Shown here in pieces: positions 1 through 9,048 of a stretch of 64,000 nt of DNA (positions within the stretch are counted from its first letter, which is position 1; each line of letters begins with the position of its first letter). Under the pieces are notes generated by a model that was not told the origin of the DNA, made no database searches, and was given only the letters and a program-made list of their open reading frames with translations. Location: assembly GCA_030374765.1 (NCBI GenBank), contig JARGXX010000117.1, positions 930,001 through 994,000 of the forward strand, in the 5' to 3' direction. This DNA comes from Agarophyton chilense. Lineage: Eukaryota; Rhodophyta; Florideophyceae; Gracilariales; Gracilariaceae. A program made the position numbers and the translations under genes.

Positions 1-711
1 CACCCCGTAATAAAATTCATTTTGCTTGTGAAAACCGTATAGTGGGCTTCGTATGTCTGGACCGAGCAAAAGAAAACATTCCCCGGAGCGTGGGATTTGT
101 ACAAATATCCTATCAGCCGGATCAGAGAAGGGCCCGCAAAAACGCACGGCACCTCCATTGTAAAACGGTGTCCAGGCCCGAGGCGTTTTTTGTTGGTGAA
201 AACTAGTGGCTAGAAACAGAGGTTTCGCGGCAGTCTCAAAGGAAGGATTCTGTACAAGATTATTGTCGGGTAGCGTGAAAACTGGAATGCGACACACTGT
301 GGTTCGCTGCTCTACAACAGCTACGTAAGACGTATCTGATTGCAGGCCTTCGGCGTTGTACAACAATGTCTGAGTTCTGTTTAGCGTTGGAATGCTAACA
401 AAAGTGGAAGCAATGGGATCAGAAGGGACACCCGCTACTTGAAGATATATGGTAAAGTTCCCGGGGCGGGGGAGACGAATTTGTAAGGTAAGTTCCGTAG
501 CCGAGGCCTGTATTTGTCGAATGCAGGTGTAGCCGAGAGGACGAGGTCTTAGTCGAAAGCGATGCAGCGGCTCGCATTTGTTGCTGATCAAAGGTGGGGA
601 AGTTTGAGGCGCACTGTATCGCTCAGGATGCGGAGGCGAGGTATAGTGATGCAAGAAAACATGGATCAGAACAGCGAGAACGACAGCCAGGAGTGGCGGT
701 AGCGAGTGCAT
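1..711 (-). CDS. partial secreted or type II membrane protein with carbohydrate-binding-like module
   Basis: The complement strand is open from the left window edge to an in-frame stop at 730-732, with the only in-frame ATG at 709-711. The product therefore begins here and its C-terminus lies outside the window. After a short leader there is a hydrophobic segment (LLAVVLAVLIHVFL, about residues 7-20) that could be a signal anchor or signal peptide. Further in, the motif NLVQNPSFE (about residue 145) followed by a W- and Y-containing stretch resembles the start of galactose-binding-like beta-sandwich modules (DUF642/CBM type). I infer a secretory-pathway protein with an extracellular or lumenal sugar-binding module. 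The family is not firmly recognised and a catalytic domain could lie beyond the edge. The long frame free of stops and the sensible signal sequence support it being real. Confidence 0.6.
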   Translation of the reverse strand, partial: MHSLPPLLAVVLAVLIHVFLHHYTSPPHPERYSAPQTSPPLISNKCEPLHRFRLRPRPLGYTCIRQIQASATELTLQIRLPRPGNFTIYLQVAGVPSDPIASTFVSIPTLNRTQTLLYNAEGLQSDTSYVAVVEQRTTVCRIPVFTLPDNNLVQNPSFETAAKPLFLATSFHQQKTPRAWTPFYNGGAVRFCGPFSDPADRIFVQIPRSGECFLLLGPDIRSPLYGFHKQNEFYYGV

Positions 712-891
712 CGAGTGTCCGTGAGCAGATTAGTTGTGTGCAGAGAGGGGGCGAAGAAAGAGGGAGAAGCCGGCGAATTGTGCGAGCAAAGTGAGACAGA
801 ATCGGGCCATGCTGAGCGACGCAGTGGGAGAAACGAGCAACCGTCTGGCACTGTGCTGTTCTGTGAGCCCCTGAGAAGATATAACTGGGAC

Positions 892-918
892 GGGGGGGGG
901 GGGGGGGGGGGGGGGGGG
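892..918. repeat. G27 homopolymer run
   Basis: An uninterrupted run of 27 G on the plus strand, in the spacer between the edge gene (-) and the URI-like gene (+). Such a run can form G-quadruplex structures and its length is error-prone in sequencing. Several long antisense reading frames across it are low-complexity artefacts. Confidence 0.95.
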
Positions 919-1286
919 CGGGGCGAAGAGAAGGAGAGCGTCGAGCGCGGGCGGGGCAATGACAGATCAAGCGGTGAGCATTGGGGAAGCTGCCAACGCA
1001 CCGTTGCGCGAATGAAATCGCTCTGCCCTGCGCAGCCGCGCTGGCATGTTTGTTGCATAACACCATCACGGGACACGTCGACGTCATCCGCACAAATACC
1101 GCGCTTCAAAAACAAAAACCCGCCCCGTGTAAAACTATCGCGCGCGCATATTCAACGATAACATCTCACCTGTGGCGACCGCACCTGCGCGATCGTTCAC
1201 CGCTCGCCGTCGAAGCGGCACCCCCCTCCCCCCATCCATCAGCGCCGCGCTTGTTATGAGCCGCATTCGCATCCCTATCTATCAAA

Positions 1287-2879
1287 ATGGCAGAAGCCCT
1301 AACCCCCCAATCCGCGTTGCACCCGCCGCAAACTTCCGTGCACGATCGTCTCTTAGCTTTGGAGACTAAGCAACTCGCATATCGCAGTCTGTCGCATCGT
1401 CTGCTGCAGCTTCCGCACAAACTTCGTCGCCGCGCTTTGGTTCCCGTCGGTCCTCGTTTGTATCTACCTGGCGAACTGGTGCGCACAAATGAAATTCTTG
1501 TTTTGCTGGGTTCTGCGGGCGAGGCGACGTACTTTGCAGAACGCTCTGCGTGGCAGGCTCACGAGATTGTGCGTCGGCGGTTGGGAAGGGTTGAGCGTGG
1601 TTTGCGCGAGTTGTTGGACGACGTTGACTCCGAGTTCAACGTGGATGAGTCTCTCGGACACAGCAATGACGTTGGAAGAAGCAAGGCACCTGTGAAGTCA
1701 GCTGATAACAGCCCGGAACGCGTGCTGGTTCACAGTGCCAACAACGTGGCTCATTCTCAAGTTGTCCATAGTTGCGCTCAGTCGGCCCCGTCTGCTCATA
1801 TTGATGAAAGCCAAGCGGTCGAAACCGGCACTACAAACCAAGTCGTGCTTTCGAGAGAGGTGCAACCAGTTAGCGTCCTCAAGACAAAAACACCACAACC
1901 GTCTCCGGCTAAACAAAAGAGGAGAGTCAGATTTAGTGATCCTCTCATACATCCTTGCCTCCACTCAACACCACAACCATGTTTCCTCTCGCCGCCAAAA
2001 CTGAACACAAAGGCTAAGAAAAAGAATATGGCCTCATCCTCCAGCAAGAAAGAGGAGCTGTCTAGTGAGCAAAACGAAGAGCATGAAACACTAGTTAGTG
2101 CTTCTGGGCATGTCAAAAAGGCGGAAAGTGATGCAAACGCTGAGGAGCTGACAAAAGCAAAAGTAATGGAGCAATTTCGATTGGCAGTCGAGAACGCTCA
2201 GAGACAGGTGCTTGACGACGGAATCGTGAACATTACTGAGGTCTACGAAAAGGATGAGGAAACGCCGAGTAGAGTTGTGCTACCACCCGGCTTTGAGCCG
2301 GACAAGAACGTGAGTTTTGCTGATGGCAGCGACGAGTTCTTGGATATGAGTGGTACAACCGAAGAAGTCGCTGAGGGCGAAGTTTCTCGGCAGGATTATT
2401 TTGATGCCCTAACTGAGGTTGAAAAGGAATCAAAGGCCGAAGAAGAACGCCAAGAGACTGAAAAGAGAAGAAACGATCTAGAACGAGAGAAAAGGGAGTT
2501 TGGAAGGGGGTTTTCAAAGGGGTTCTTCGGAGCAGCGCCAAAGAAACGGACGCAAATTGAAAAAGAAAGTATGTCGAAGTGTGAGAGGACACCTAGCGAA
2601 ATTCCGAGCACACAGGTGGTGAACTCAAGTTCGACATCGGTTATGGCTGGGGTGGTGGAGAGGAAGCCGTCTCGGAAGTCAAAACGGCGGAATCGAAGGC
2701 CCCGCTCGGGCACAGTTATGTTTCCGCCATCGGTGCCGACTGCGCTTCTGAGAGCAGACGCGGTGGGGAACATGGAGATTGAGGGTCTGGGACAAGGTGA
2801 GGAGGAAGGTGAGGGAGAAAGCGAAGGGTCGATGTTTCGAAGGCTACGGGACTTGCAGCAGAGGCAAGGCACAGTCTAG
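1287..2879 (+). CDS. URI1: URI1/Bud27-like unconventional prefoldin
   Basis: A 530-residue protein. Residues about 15-125 look like a prefoldin-alpha fold: a helix, then the hairpin VPVGPRLYLPGELVRTNEI with VLLG, then a second helix with alternating charges. This matches URI1, in which the segment reads as a 'P-G-x-L-V-x-T-N-E' turn. The remainder is disordered and charged, with two short conserved-looking patches (VRFSDP near residue 213 and NVSFADGSDEF near residue 342) and a basic-aromatic patch FSKGFFGAAPKKR near residue 410 resembling the C-terminal conserved box of URI/Bud27. Known URI proteins join the R2TP/prefoldin-like chaperone complex and bind RNA polymerase subunit RPB5. That role is inherited from the family and not shown here. 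The ATG at 1287 is the first in frame and precedes the domain directly. It is intronless. Confidence 0.65.
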   Translation: MAEALTPQSALHPPQTSVHDRLLALETKQLAYRSLSHRLLQLPHKLRRRALVPVGPRLYLPGELVRTNEILVLLGSAGEATYFAERSAWQAHEIVRRRLGRVERGLRELLDDVDSEFNVDESLGHSNDVGRSKAPVKSADNSPERVLVHSANNVAHSQVVHSCAQSAPSAHIDESQAVETGTTNQVVLSREVQPVSVLKTKTPQPSPAKQKRRVRFSDPLIHPCLHSTPQPCFLSPPKLNTKAKKKNMASSSSKKEELSSEQNEEHETLVSASGHVKKAESDANAEELTKAKVMEQFRLAVENAQRQVLDDGIVNITEVYEKDEETPSRVVLPPGFEPDKNVSFADGSDEFLDMSGTTEEVAEGEVSRQDYFDALTEVEKESKAEEERQETEKRRNDLEREKREFGRGFSKGFFGAAPKKRTQIEKESMSKCERTPSEIPSTQVVNSSSTSVMAGVVERKPSRKSKRRNRRPRSGTVMFPPSVPTALLRADAVGNMEIEGLGQGEEEGEGESEGSMFRRLRDLQQRQGTV

Positions 2880-3313
2880 CAAGGGAGGTGTGGAGAAACA
2901 TGTAAATGTAAAAAACGGGAGCGAGGGTGCGGATTTCAGTGCTCCAGTTAGCTCTAGAGAGCTAGAGAGGGCGAGGAAGAAGGGAGGGCGCGACGATGAG
3001 GGCAGCTCGACGAAGGATCAAGAAAGCATTGCGAGTTGAGTTTCCAACAGGGCAAATTTTTTGGGACGCCCCGTGATCGTGATGCTCAGCAGATACTGTA
3101 ACCTTACGCAGGCGCGTGTCGTGCAAGCGTGCAACGCGTGCGCTACACGCACTGTAGCCAAAGCGCGCGGCGACGCGGCTCTGGCTGTTTTTCACCACGC
3201 GACTTTTGCTTTCGACGCGTTGCGCTGGCCGAACACAGACGGCGTGTCGCCGTTTCTTCATCTGCCCCCTCACTCCTTCTTCCTCCTCCCTCCTCCCTCC
3301 TCCGTCGCTTAGC

Positions 3314-4351
3314 ATGGCGCCGCATCGCCTCTCCGGCCGCTTTGGCCCTACTGACGTTCTTGTGCAAACCGATGCCGTCCCTTCCTCCCAGAGCGCCGAC
3401 GATGCCGAGTTTCCCGACTTCCTGCCCGTGCCTTTTCAGTCCGTCGCTCACCACTTCAGCTTGGCGCGCTTCCGCCCCCACGACCCTGACTTTCTCACCG
3501 ACGCTGGTGTGCCCTCACCGGCCCAATCCGACGACGCAAGATGCGAAATCTGTTTTCATCCAGATTCGTCCCCTTTACGCCCATGCCCGCAATGCCGCGC
3601 CACCGCCTGTCATCACTGTCTCCGCTCGTGGCTTCGCGTCAAAATCGAGGACGGTGATGTCAACCATCTCTCCTGCTTTCTGTGCCATGAGCTCATCCCC
3701 GACGCCGAAGTGAGAAATATCGTGGGAGAGCTCGAATTCAAAAGGTGTCTTTTCTTTCGCTCCAAGATTCAGCATGGAAGCGACCCTACCGCAGCATGGT
3801 GTCCAAAGGTGGGATGTTGGAAACTGTTGCGGTGCAATGTGCGTAAACTATGCGTCAATACCGCGAACATGACCTGCCCGGATTGCGACACGCAGGTGTG
3901 CCCTCGATGTTTCAGCGAAGGTCATGGAGATGACAAGTGTCCAGTACCTACCGTCGCCGTCCGAGAAAAGACACTCTCCCGTATCTGGGAGAGGGTTCAC
4001 ACCAAAAAGTGTCCAATATGTCGCGTGAAAATAGAACGAGCGGGAGGGTGCTCGCTCATGCGCTGTGCCAACTGCAGAACCAAGTTCTGCTGGAAGTGCA
4101 AAGGTCTCATCAACAGTGATGACGAGCACATACGTCCGAATCGACGTTTCCTATCTCACAGATGCTACTGCACCAAAATGGATAACGTTCTCATGTGGAT
4201 ATCCGTCACTGGTGGAATTGTCCTTGCGTTGCCTGTGGCAGTCGTTGGCTTCATCTTAGTTGCCCCACCCGCTCTCATCACGTACGCAGTGCTTCCGAAG
4301 GAAAAGAAAAAAATTGTACGTGCTCAAATGTCCGAGGCATTAACCTTGTGA
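3314..4351 (+). CDS. RBR (RING-IBR-RING2) E3 ubiquitin ligase with C-terminal membrane segments
   Basis: A 345-residue protein starting at the ATG at 3314. An in-frame ATG at 3206 would only add a low-complexity S/P/L leader, so I prefer the later start. RING1 begins at CEICF (residue 77), followed by an IBR with paired cysteines (MTCPDCDTQVCPRC) and RING2 starting KKCPIC (first Cys 233). The RBR catalytic cysteine is expected at C246 in GGCSLMRC. Most Ariadne/RNF144 proteins have GGCNHM there, so Leu replaces the usual His. A hydrophobic region at about 291-326 suggests one or two C-terminal helices, as in RNF19/RNF144-type ligases, placing it on an endomembrane. It transfers ubiquitin from an E2 through the RING2 cysteine. 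The substrate is unknown. Confidence 0.8.
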   Translation: MAPHRLSGRFGPTDVLVQTDAVPSSQSADDAEFPDFLPVPFQSVAHHFSLARFRPHDPDFLTDAGVPSPAQSDDARCEICFHPDSSPLRPCPQCRATACHHCLRSWLRVKIEDGDVNHLSCFLCHELIPDAEVRNIVGELEFKRCLFFRSKIQHGSDPTAAWCPKVGCWKLLRCNVRKLCVNTANMTCPDCDTQVCPRCFSEGHGDDKCPVPTVAVREKTLSRIWERVHTKKCPICRVKIERAGGCSLMRCANCRTKFCWKCKGLINSDDEHIRPNRRFLSHRCYCTKMDNVLMWISVTGGIVLALPVAVVGFILVAPPALITYAVLPKEKKKIVRAQMSEALTL

Positions 4352-4590
4352 ATGTTTGCCGCGGTGGAATCGATCACCACTGTGGTCTTCACGGCTTTCT
4401 GTTCATGGTTCAGATTCATTAACTTGACTTTTTGTTTTAACACTGACGAACATCTTAACTGCTTAGTCTTGCAGAGACAAGTACTAGCAACGAGCAAAAT
4501 CGAAGTGACACCTTCGCGTAAAGTTCTTTGATCAATATTCTTGGCTATACTAGCCTCTTTACTGCAAACCCACAAAAAATATATCTGTTC

Positions 4591-6198
4591 TTAAAGATCA
4601 ACTGTGGTATTGATTGTAGGTTGAATCCGGAAGAACGGCACTTGACCTTGTCCTTCTTGTTCAGCGGCATCCTTGTCATTAACTAACGTGAACTGCATGG
4701 TATGCGGACCGCGCGCATACCCGGTGATAAGTTGAAAGTTTCCAAAGCCACTTGGGCGACATGCAGCATTGAGTCCAAGGCCGAATTCAATATTTCTTTG
4801 TCGAGGAGGGGCACGCTGCGCTTGCCTTTCCATTTGCTGCATTGCTTGCAGTTGCGCTGTTGGGGAGTTTGCAAAGCCCTCGCCATACGTATGCAGCGCA
4901 TTCTGCACCTCCTGCCTTGCCGATCGGAATGAAAGACGCATTGATGGCACAAGCAAACTCTCGGCATTTCTAGCGAACCATTCATCCACAGTGCGTAGTG
5001 CAACGGATGTTACAGTACCAGACATGGGGTTCGTGACCTTGGACAACAAAATTTTCTTGAAGCGCTGTAGTGCTGCATTCTGTAACAAGAGTATTTGCTT
5101 GTTGAATAGTGAACGGACACGAGATTGTAACGATGATTGCAATTCTGATCTTTTCTTCGCGCGGATGGGAGAGGAAGCATGAGACAAAGTGTCTCGGTCG
5201 TACTTCTCCAAAGCTGAGTCCAGCAAGTTGGAGGCCTTCACACCAAAAGCCTGTACGGTGTTTCCTCTGTCAACTTCGGAGGTCCAGCGATTCAGCTGAG
5301 TTAAAGACGGACGCTGCTGCGCATCATACGCTACATCGCACCTGTACGCCGCAACCAGGTCCTTTTTTCCCGGGAGCTCGACCGATTTGTCTTGCTCAGA
5401 ATCCTTCCATACAATATCGGCATAGGTGTAGAGCCCTTCTATTGGAACCTTTCGGGAGAATTCGGAATCCAGCAAGTATTGTGAGTGGTTCGGGTTACAG
5501 AAGCGCTGCGATAAATCCTCGATGGCTTCGTCGAATTGGGTCTTACGATGGCGGATGTGAGGCAAAGATACGAATTCGAACTTAAACATGTCAGAAAGCG
5601 GTGCTCCATTTGCGTTAATATCCTTCCACAAAGACTCAATATCACTCATTAGAATACTCTTCAGAGAATCCAGAGGAGAATCATCATCATGATCACGAAT
5701 TACAAACACAATTAAGGACTTGACAGGCTCTCCCTGGAAGATACGAATGTGTTCTGTGAAAATGGATCTCAACAGAGAATAGCCAGCAGCCTCATAGCGA
5801 CCAAGATCAGCAGCCCACAAATTGAATATGAGAGCATCAGCGAGGGTAAGCGCTAAGGTACTCACACGAGCGACCTTTTGATTCTCACCGTCACGCCCAT
5901 CTGAGCCCTGTGAATCCAAAATGAGGAAATTTGACGAAGAAACGGCAGCGACGCAACCCTGAGTGCCGCGACCGGCAAAAGGGCGAGCCACATCAAAATC
6001 CGTACCAAAAAGACGGTTGGCCAAGGTGCTCTTCCCCGAACTACGAGGGCCCAATACTGCTATGGTGACAAGATTGGTGTCCTGATCGGTCTGATCCTCT
6101 TGGAAATGCTGTATGACAAACTTTTCGAACTCGTCTGAGTTGAAATCACCGCGTGAGTTGACAAGCTGTAGTACAGACTGCTGCGAGGAAATGTCCAT
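4591..6198 (-). CDS. RHD3/SEY1-like large GTPase without a visible membrane hairpin
   Basis: About 535 residues from the ATG at 6196-6198; an upstream in-frame ATG at 6232-6234 would add 12 residues. The P-loop GPRSSGKST is followed by a switch Thr in GRGTQG, a G3 motif DSQGSDGRD, a helix with NLWAADLGR and a G4-like RDHDDDSPL. This order and wording match the RHD3/SEY1/atlastin group that fuses ER tubules (RHD3 has a DLEGTDG and an RDK segment). The middle is helical. The family normally has about 750-850 residues with a transmembrane hairpin near the C-terminus; here the chain stops early and no hydrophobic pair is seen. The last 65 residues look beta-rich. Membrane fusion is therefore uncertain. 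It converges with the RBR gene (239-bp gap) and diverges from G6PD. Confidence 0.65.
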   Translation of the reverse strand: MDISSQQSVLQLVNSRGDFNSDEFEKFVIQHFQEDQTDQDTNLVTIAVLGPRSSGKSTLANRLFGTDFDVARPFAGRGTQGCVAAVSSSNFLILDSQGSDGRDGENQKVARVSTLALTLADALIFNLWAADLGRYEAAGYSLLRSIFTEHIRIFQGEPVKSLIVFVIRDHDDDSPLDSLKSILMSDIESLWKDINANGAPLSDMFKFEFVSLPHIRHRKTQFDEAIEDLSQRFCNPNHSQYLLDSEFSRKVPIEGLYTYADIVWKDSEQDKSVELPGKKDLVAAYRCDVAYDAQQRPSLTQLNRWTSEVDRGNTVQAFGVKASNLLDSALEKYDRDTLSHASSPIRAKKRSELQSSLQSRVRSLFNKQILLLQNAALQRFKKILLSKVTNPMSGTVTSVALRTVDEWFARNAESLLVPSMRLSFRSARQEVQNALHTYGEGFANSPTAQLQAMQQMERQAQRAPPRQRNIEFGLGLNAACRPSGFGNFQLITGYARGPHTMQFTLVNDKDAAEQEGQGQVPFFRIQPTINTTVDL

Positions 6199-6823
6199 CC
6201 TGGGGAGGCAAGGGTGTTGACGGACAAGTAGCAACGTCGACGGCGGTGAGGAAGTGATGAAGGGAGACGAGTGCTGTTAGTTCAGGCGTGGCTTGCCAAA
6301 GCGCAGGGCAATGAGCTCAAGAACGCAGATCGCGCTTTGGCGCGCAGATCCGTTTCGCATGATCCGTCATGACGAGCAGCTCACTGTACGAGTTGCACGT
6401 GGCATACTACTGTAATGCTGTTTCTACGCGTTGCCACTTGTGCACGTACTACACGAGACGGCCTCAATACGCTGGTGCAAATCTGATCGCCGTATCTCAA
6501 TTCGACCAACGCCAACTCAGCAGCTGGGTAGCCTCCGGTTGGCTGCGCACCCGCCTTCCAATGAGACAGAAGCCATCCAACGACACCCACGTGGCCACGG
6601 CGCAAGCCTCCTACCCTCACCACATGCAAATTGGGCTTCACCTTTCGCAATACCAATGATTCTTCGCACGGTGGGCAATCTCCGTTCGCCGTTCCCAAAT
6701 GAGTTGAGTGACCCACTGGGCCCCGTCGCGGGTGCGCTCGCAACTTGATACTTCGTGAGCGGGTTGTCTGTGCGCCTTCGCTAGTTTTTACGTCGTCTGC
6801 CACTCTTTCGGCCTTTCTTCACA
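6199..6823. promoter_or_regulatory. divergent promoter region between the RHD3-like gene and G6PD
   Basis: A 625-bp spacer between two start codons pointing away from each other. It must hold both promoters, or a shared one. Reading frames inside it (for example 6381-6803 on the minus strand) show no recognisable motif or composition of a protein. I see no clear TATA box. Confidence 0.5.
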
Positions 6824-8530
6824 ATGGCATTCATTACCCCTCAGCCGACTGGCTCCTTTTTGCCCAATCGACCTGCTTTCGTTTTCAAATCTTCTGAGAA
6901 ATCCGTCAATCCAATTCTTGTTCCGCGGGTACCACGAATGGTGGCTCTTCCGGACACCCCAAACACACCTCCAGAAACCATTCTTTCAGCAAATCCGCTA
7001 CATAGTTTCGCTAAAGACCCCACGGATCATGGTCTTGCTCTCATGGATTCTGTGCATCTCCGCAATGCAAAGGTTCGCGGCGAGCCCGTGGTCATCGTCG
7101 TTCTCGGTGCTTCTGGAGATCTGGCGAAGAAGAAGACTTTTCCTGCTATTTTCAGTTTATATTATCACGGCTTGCTGCCCACCGATTTCGTTCTGTACGG
7201 TTTCTCGAGAAGTGCCATGTCTAACGATGAATTTCGCGAGCTTATCTACGATACACTCAGTTGCAGAGTTATCGATGGTGAGAGATGTCAGGAGAGGATG
7301 GATTTGTTCTTGCCCAAGTGCTTTTATCACAAAGGCAATTATTACGATGCAGACTCCTTCGGAGCATTGGATGATGTTCTACAGAATGGCTTTGAACAAA
7401 AGCACCCAAAAACCAACAGGCTGTACTATTTAGCCATCCCGCCAAAGGTGTTCAATGCCAGCTGTTCCAACATCAACAGCAGCGGCCGTGCTGCAAGTGG
7501 GTGGACTCGAGTCGTTGTTGAGAAACCGTTCGGGCATGATCTCTCTTCGTATAGAGACCTTCGCTCTAATTTGGCTTCCGTACTGTCCGAGGAGGAAACT
7601 TTTCGCATTGATCATTTTCTTGCGAAAGAGCTAGTGCAAAATCTCATGACTCTGAGATTTGCAAATGCCATTTTCGAACCTTTATGGAACCGCTATCATG
7701 TCAAGAGCGTCCAGATTACTTTCAAGGAACATTTCGGTGTGGAAGGACGTGCCGGATATTTTGATCAAGTGGGTATTATCAGAGATATAATGCAAAACCA
7801 TCTTTTGCAAATGCTTGCCCTGTTGGCAATGGAGCCCCCAGTCAGTTTGTGTGCGGAAGATATTCGGGATGAAAAGGTGAAGGTGTTACGAGCGATCGAG
7901 CCGTTATCTGCTGAAGACTTTGCAACAGGTCAATATGCGGCGAGGGATTCTTTATCTACTGGCTACCTGGAGGATGACGGTGTCCCTCCAGATTCTCTCA
8001 CTCCCACTTTCGCATCTTGCGTGTTGCATATTAACAATGCCCGATGGGATGGGGTGCCCTTTTTGATGCGAGCAGGAAAGGCGTTGGACGAAAGGAAAAC
8101 GGAGATTCGCATTCAATTTAAGCACGTACCAGGCGCCTTGTTCCCCGTTACTGATGGTGCTGAACACAACGAGTTAGTTATTCGGGTGCAACCGGATGAA
8201 GCAATATACATGAGGATTGTATCAAAGGTGCCTGGTCTCACATCGAGAATGGAAGAGGCAAGATTGAATCTCTTCTATCGTCACGCGTGGGAAGAATCGA
8301 AAGATATTCCAGATGCATATGAGCGATTAATATTGGATGTTATTCAAGGGGAGAAGTCACTGTTCATCCGTGATGACGAACTAGAGGCTGCTTGGACAAT
8401 CTTCACACCTGCTCTTGACGAGCTCGAGGGATCTCGTGCTCCGAAACCAGAGCTTTACCAATATGGAAGCACTGGACCAGAGGCTAGTGATAGACTCGCT
8501 GGGAAGTACAATGTACAATGGTCGAACTAA
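6824..8530 (+). CDS. G6PD: glucose-6-phosphate dehydrogenase, probably plastid-targeted
   Basis: A 568-residue enzyme oxidising glucose-6-phosphate to 6-phosphogluconolactone with NADP+, the first step of the oxidative pentose phosphate pathway. The dinucleotide fold starts with GASGDLAKKK at residue 95, the substrate site is RIDHFLAKE (from residue 261), and IMQNHLLQM follows. VVVEKPFGHD and KEHFGVEGRAGYFD are also family hallmarks. The family usually has about 480-515 residues. The extra roughly 85 residues at the N-terminus, beginning MAFITP and holding Phe, Ser and Pro, look like a red algal plastid transit peptide. The ATG at 6824 follows a TC-rich leader. No introns. The N-terminal extension makes the cytosolic isoform less likely. 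Confidence 0.93.
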   Translation: MAFITPQPTGSFLPNRPAFVFKSSEKSVNPILVPRVPRMVALPDTPNTPPETILSANPLHSFAKDPTDHGLALMDSVHLRNAKVRGEPVVIVVLGASGDLAKKKTFPAIFSLYYHGLLPTDFVLYGFSRSAMSNDEFRELIYDTLSCRVIDGERCQERMDLFLPKCFYHKGNYYDADSFGALDDVLQNGFEQKHPKTNRLYYLAIPPKVFNASCSNINSSGRAASGWTRVVVEKPFGHDLSSYRDLRSNLASVLSEEETFRIDHFLAKELVQNLMTLRFANAIFEPLWNRYHVKSVQITFKEHFGVEGRAGYFDQVGIIRDIMQNHLLQMLALLAMEPPVSLCAEDIRDEKVKVLRAIEPLSAEDFATGQYAARDSLSTGYLEDDGVPPDSLTPTFASCVLHINNARWDGVPFLMRAGKALDERKTEIRIQFKHVPGALFPVTDGAEHNELVIRVQPDEAIYMRIVSKVPGLTSRMEEARLNLFYRHAWEESKDIPDAYERLILDVIQGEKSLFIRDDELEAAWTIFTPALDELEGSRAPKPELYQYGSTGPEASDRLAGKYNVQWSN

Positions 8531-9048
8531 ATCGCTCGAACTTGTCAAAGCTATGGGGCTCAATTTAACCCTTTCATCGCTGATGTGAAGATTTTGTTGG
8601 GAACTTTTTGTTGTTGCGAATGTCTCTTGCCCTTACACGCGTCAGTTAAATAGCTAGAGGCTTTCAACGTTCATACAAACTAAATACAATTCAGCTCTGC
8701 AAAAAAGAAAAGAACTACATCTGTATCTCCTGGGTTACTCTACGTCCTACAGCAAAAACGTGACCGGTCGCGTCCTTGATGCCCAACGAAGCTGCATGAA
8801 GGGAAGTTGAGGTTAGTAGGTGTAGAGGCAGTCCCTGAAGCAGGGTATCGTTGATGAATCCACATCTACGTCCTTCATGGTCATCACTTCAAACATAGTA
8901 CGGAGGAGCGAGTGTCGATCTTCTGGGATTTGACTGAACTAACTGAACTGAGTTATCTGCTCTACAAAAGAGCAAAATGATTTGTCGAAAACTGCTGAGA
9001 CAGAGTGGCTATTTCCTGCCCAATATTTACACTCTTTAGAGTTTCGTC
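8531..9048. other. convergent intergenic spacer, nothing recognised
   Basis: 518 bp between the stop codons of G6PD (+) and eIF3f (-). It holds the two 3' untranslated regions. I see no RNA gene, repeat or further reading frame of note. Confidence 0.6.

Noticed and set aside
623-1115. Long minus-strand frames of about 150 codons over the G27 run
   Set aside because: Poly-Pro translations of a homopolymer with no motif; the real gene here is the edge frame at 1-711 (-).
6381-6803. 140-codon minus-strand frame between the RHD3-like gene and G6PD
   Set aside because: No motif, random-looking composition, lies in a divergent promoter region.
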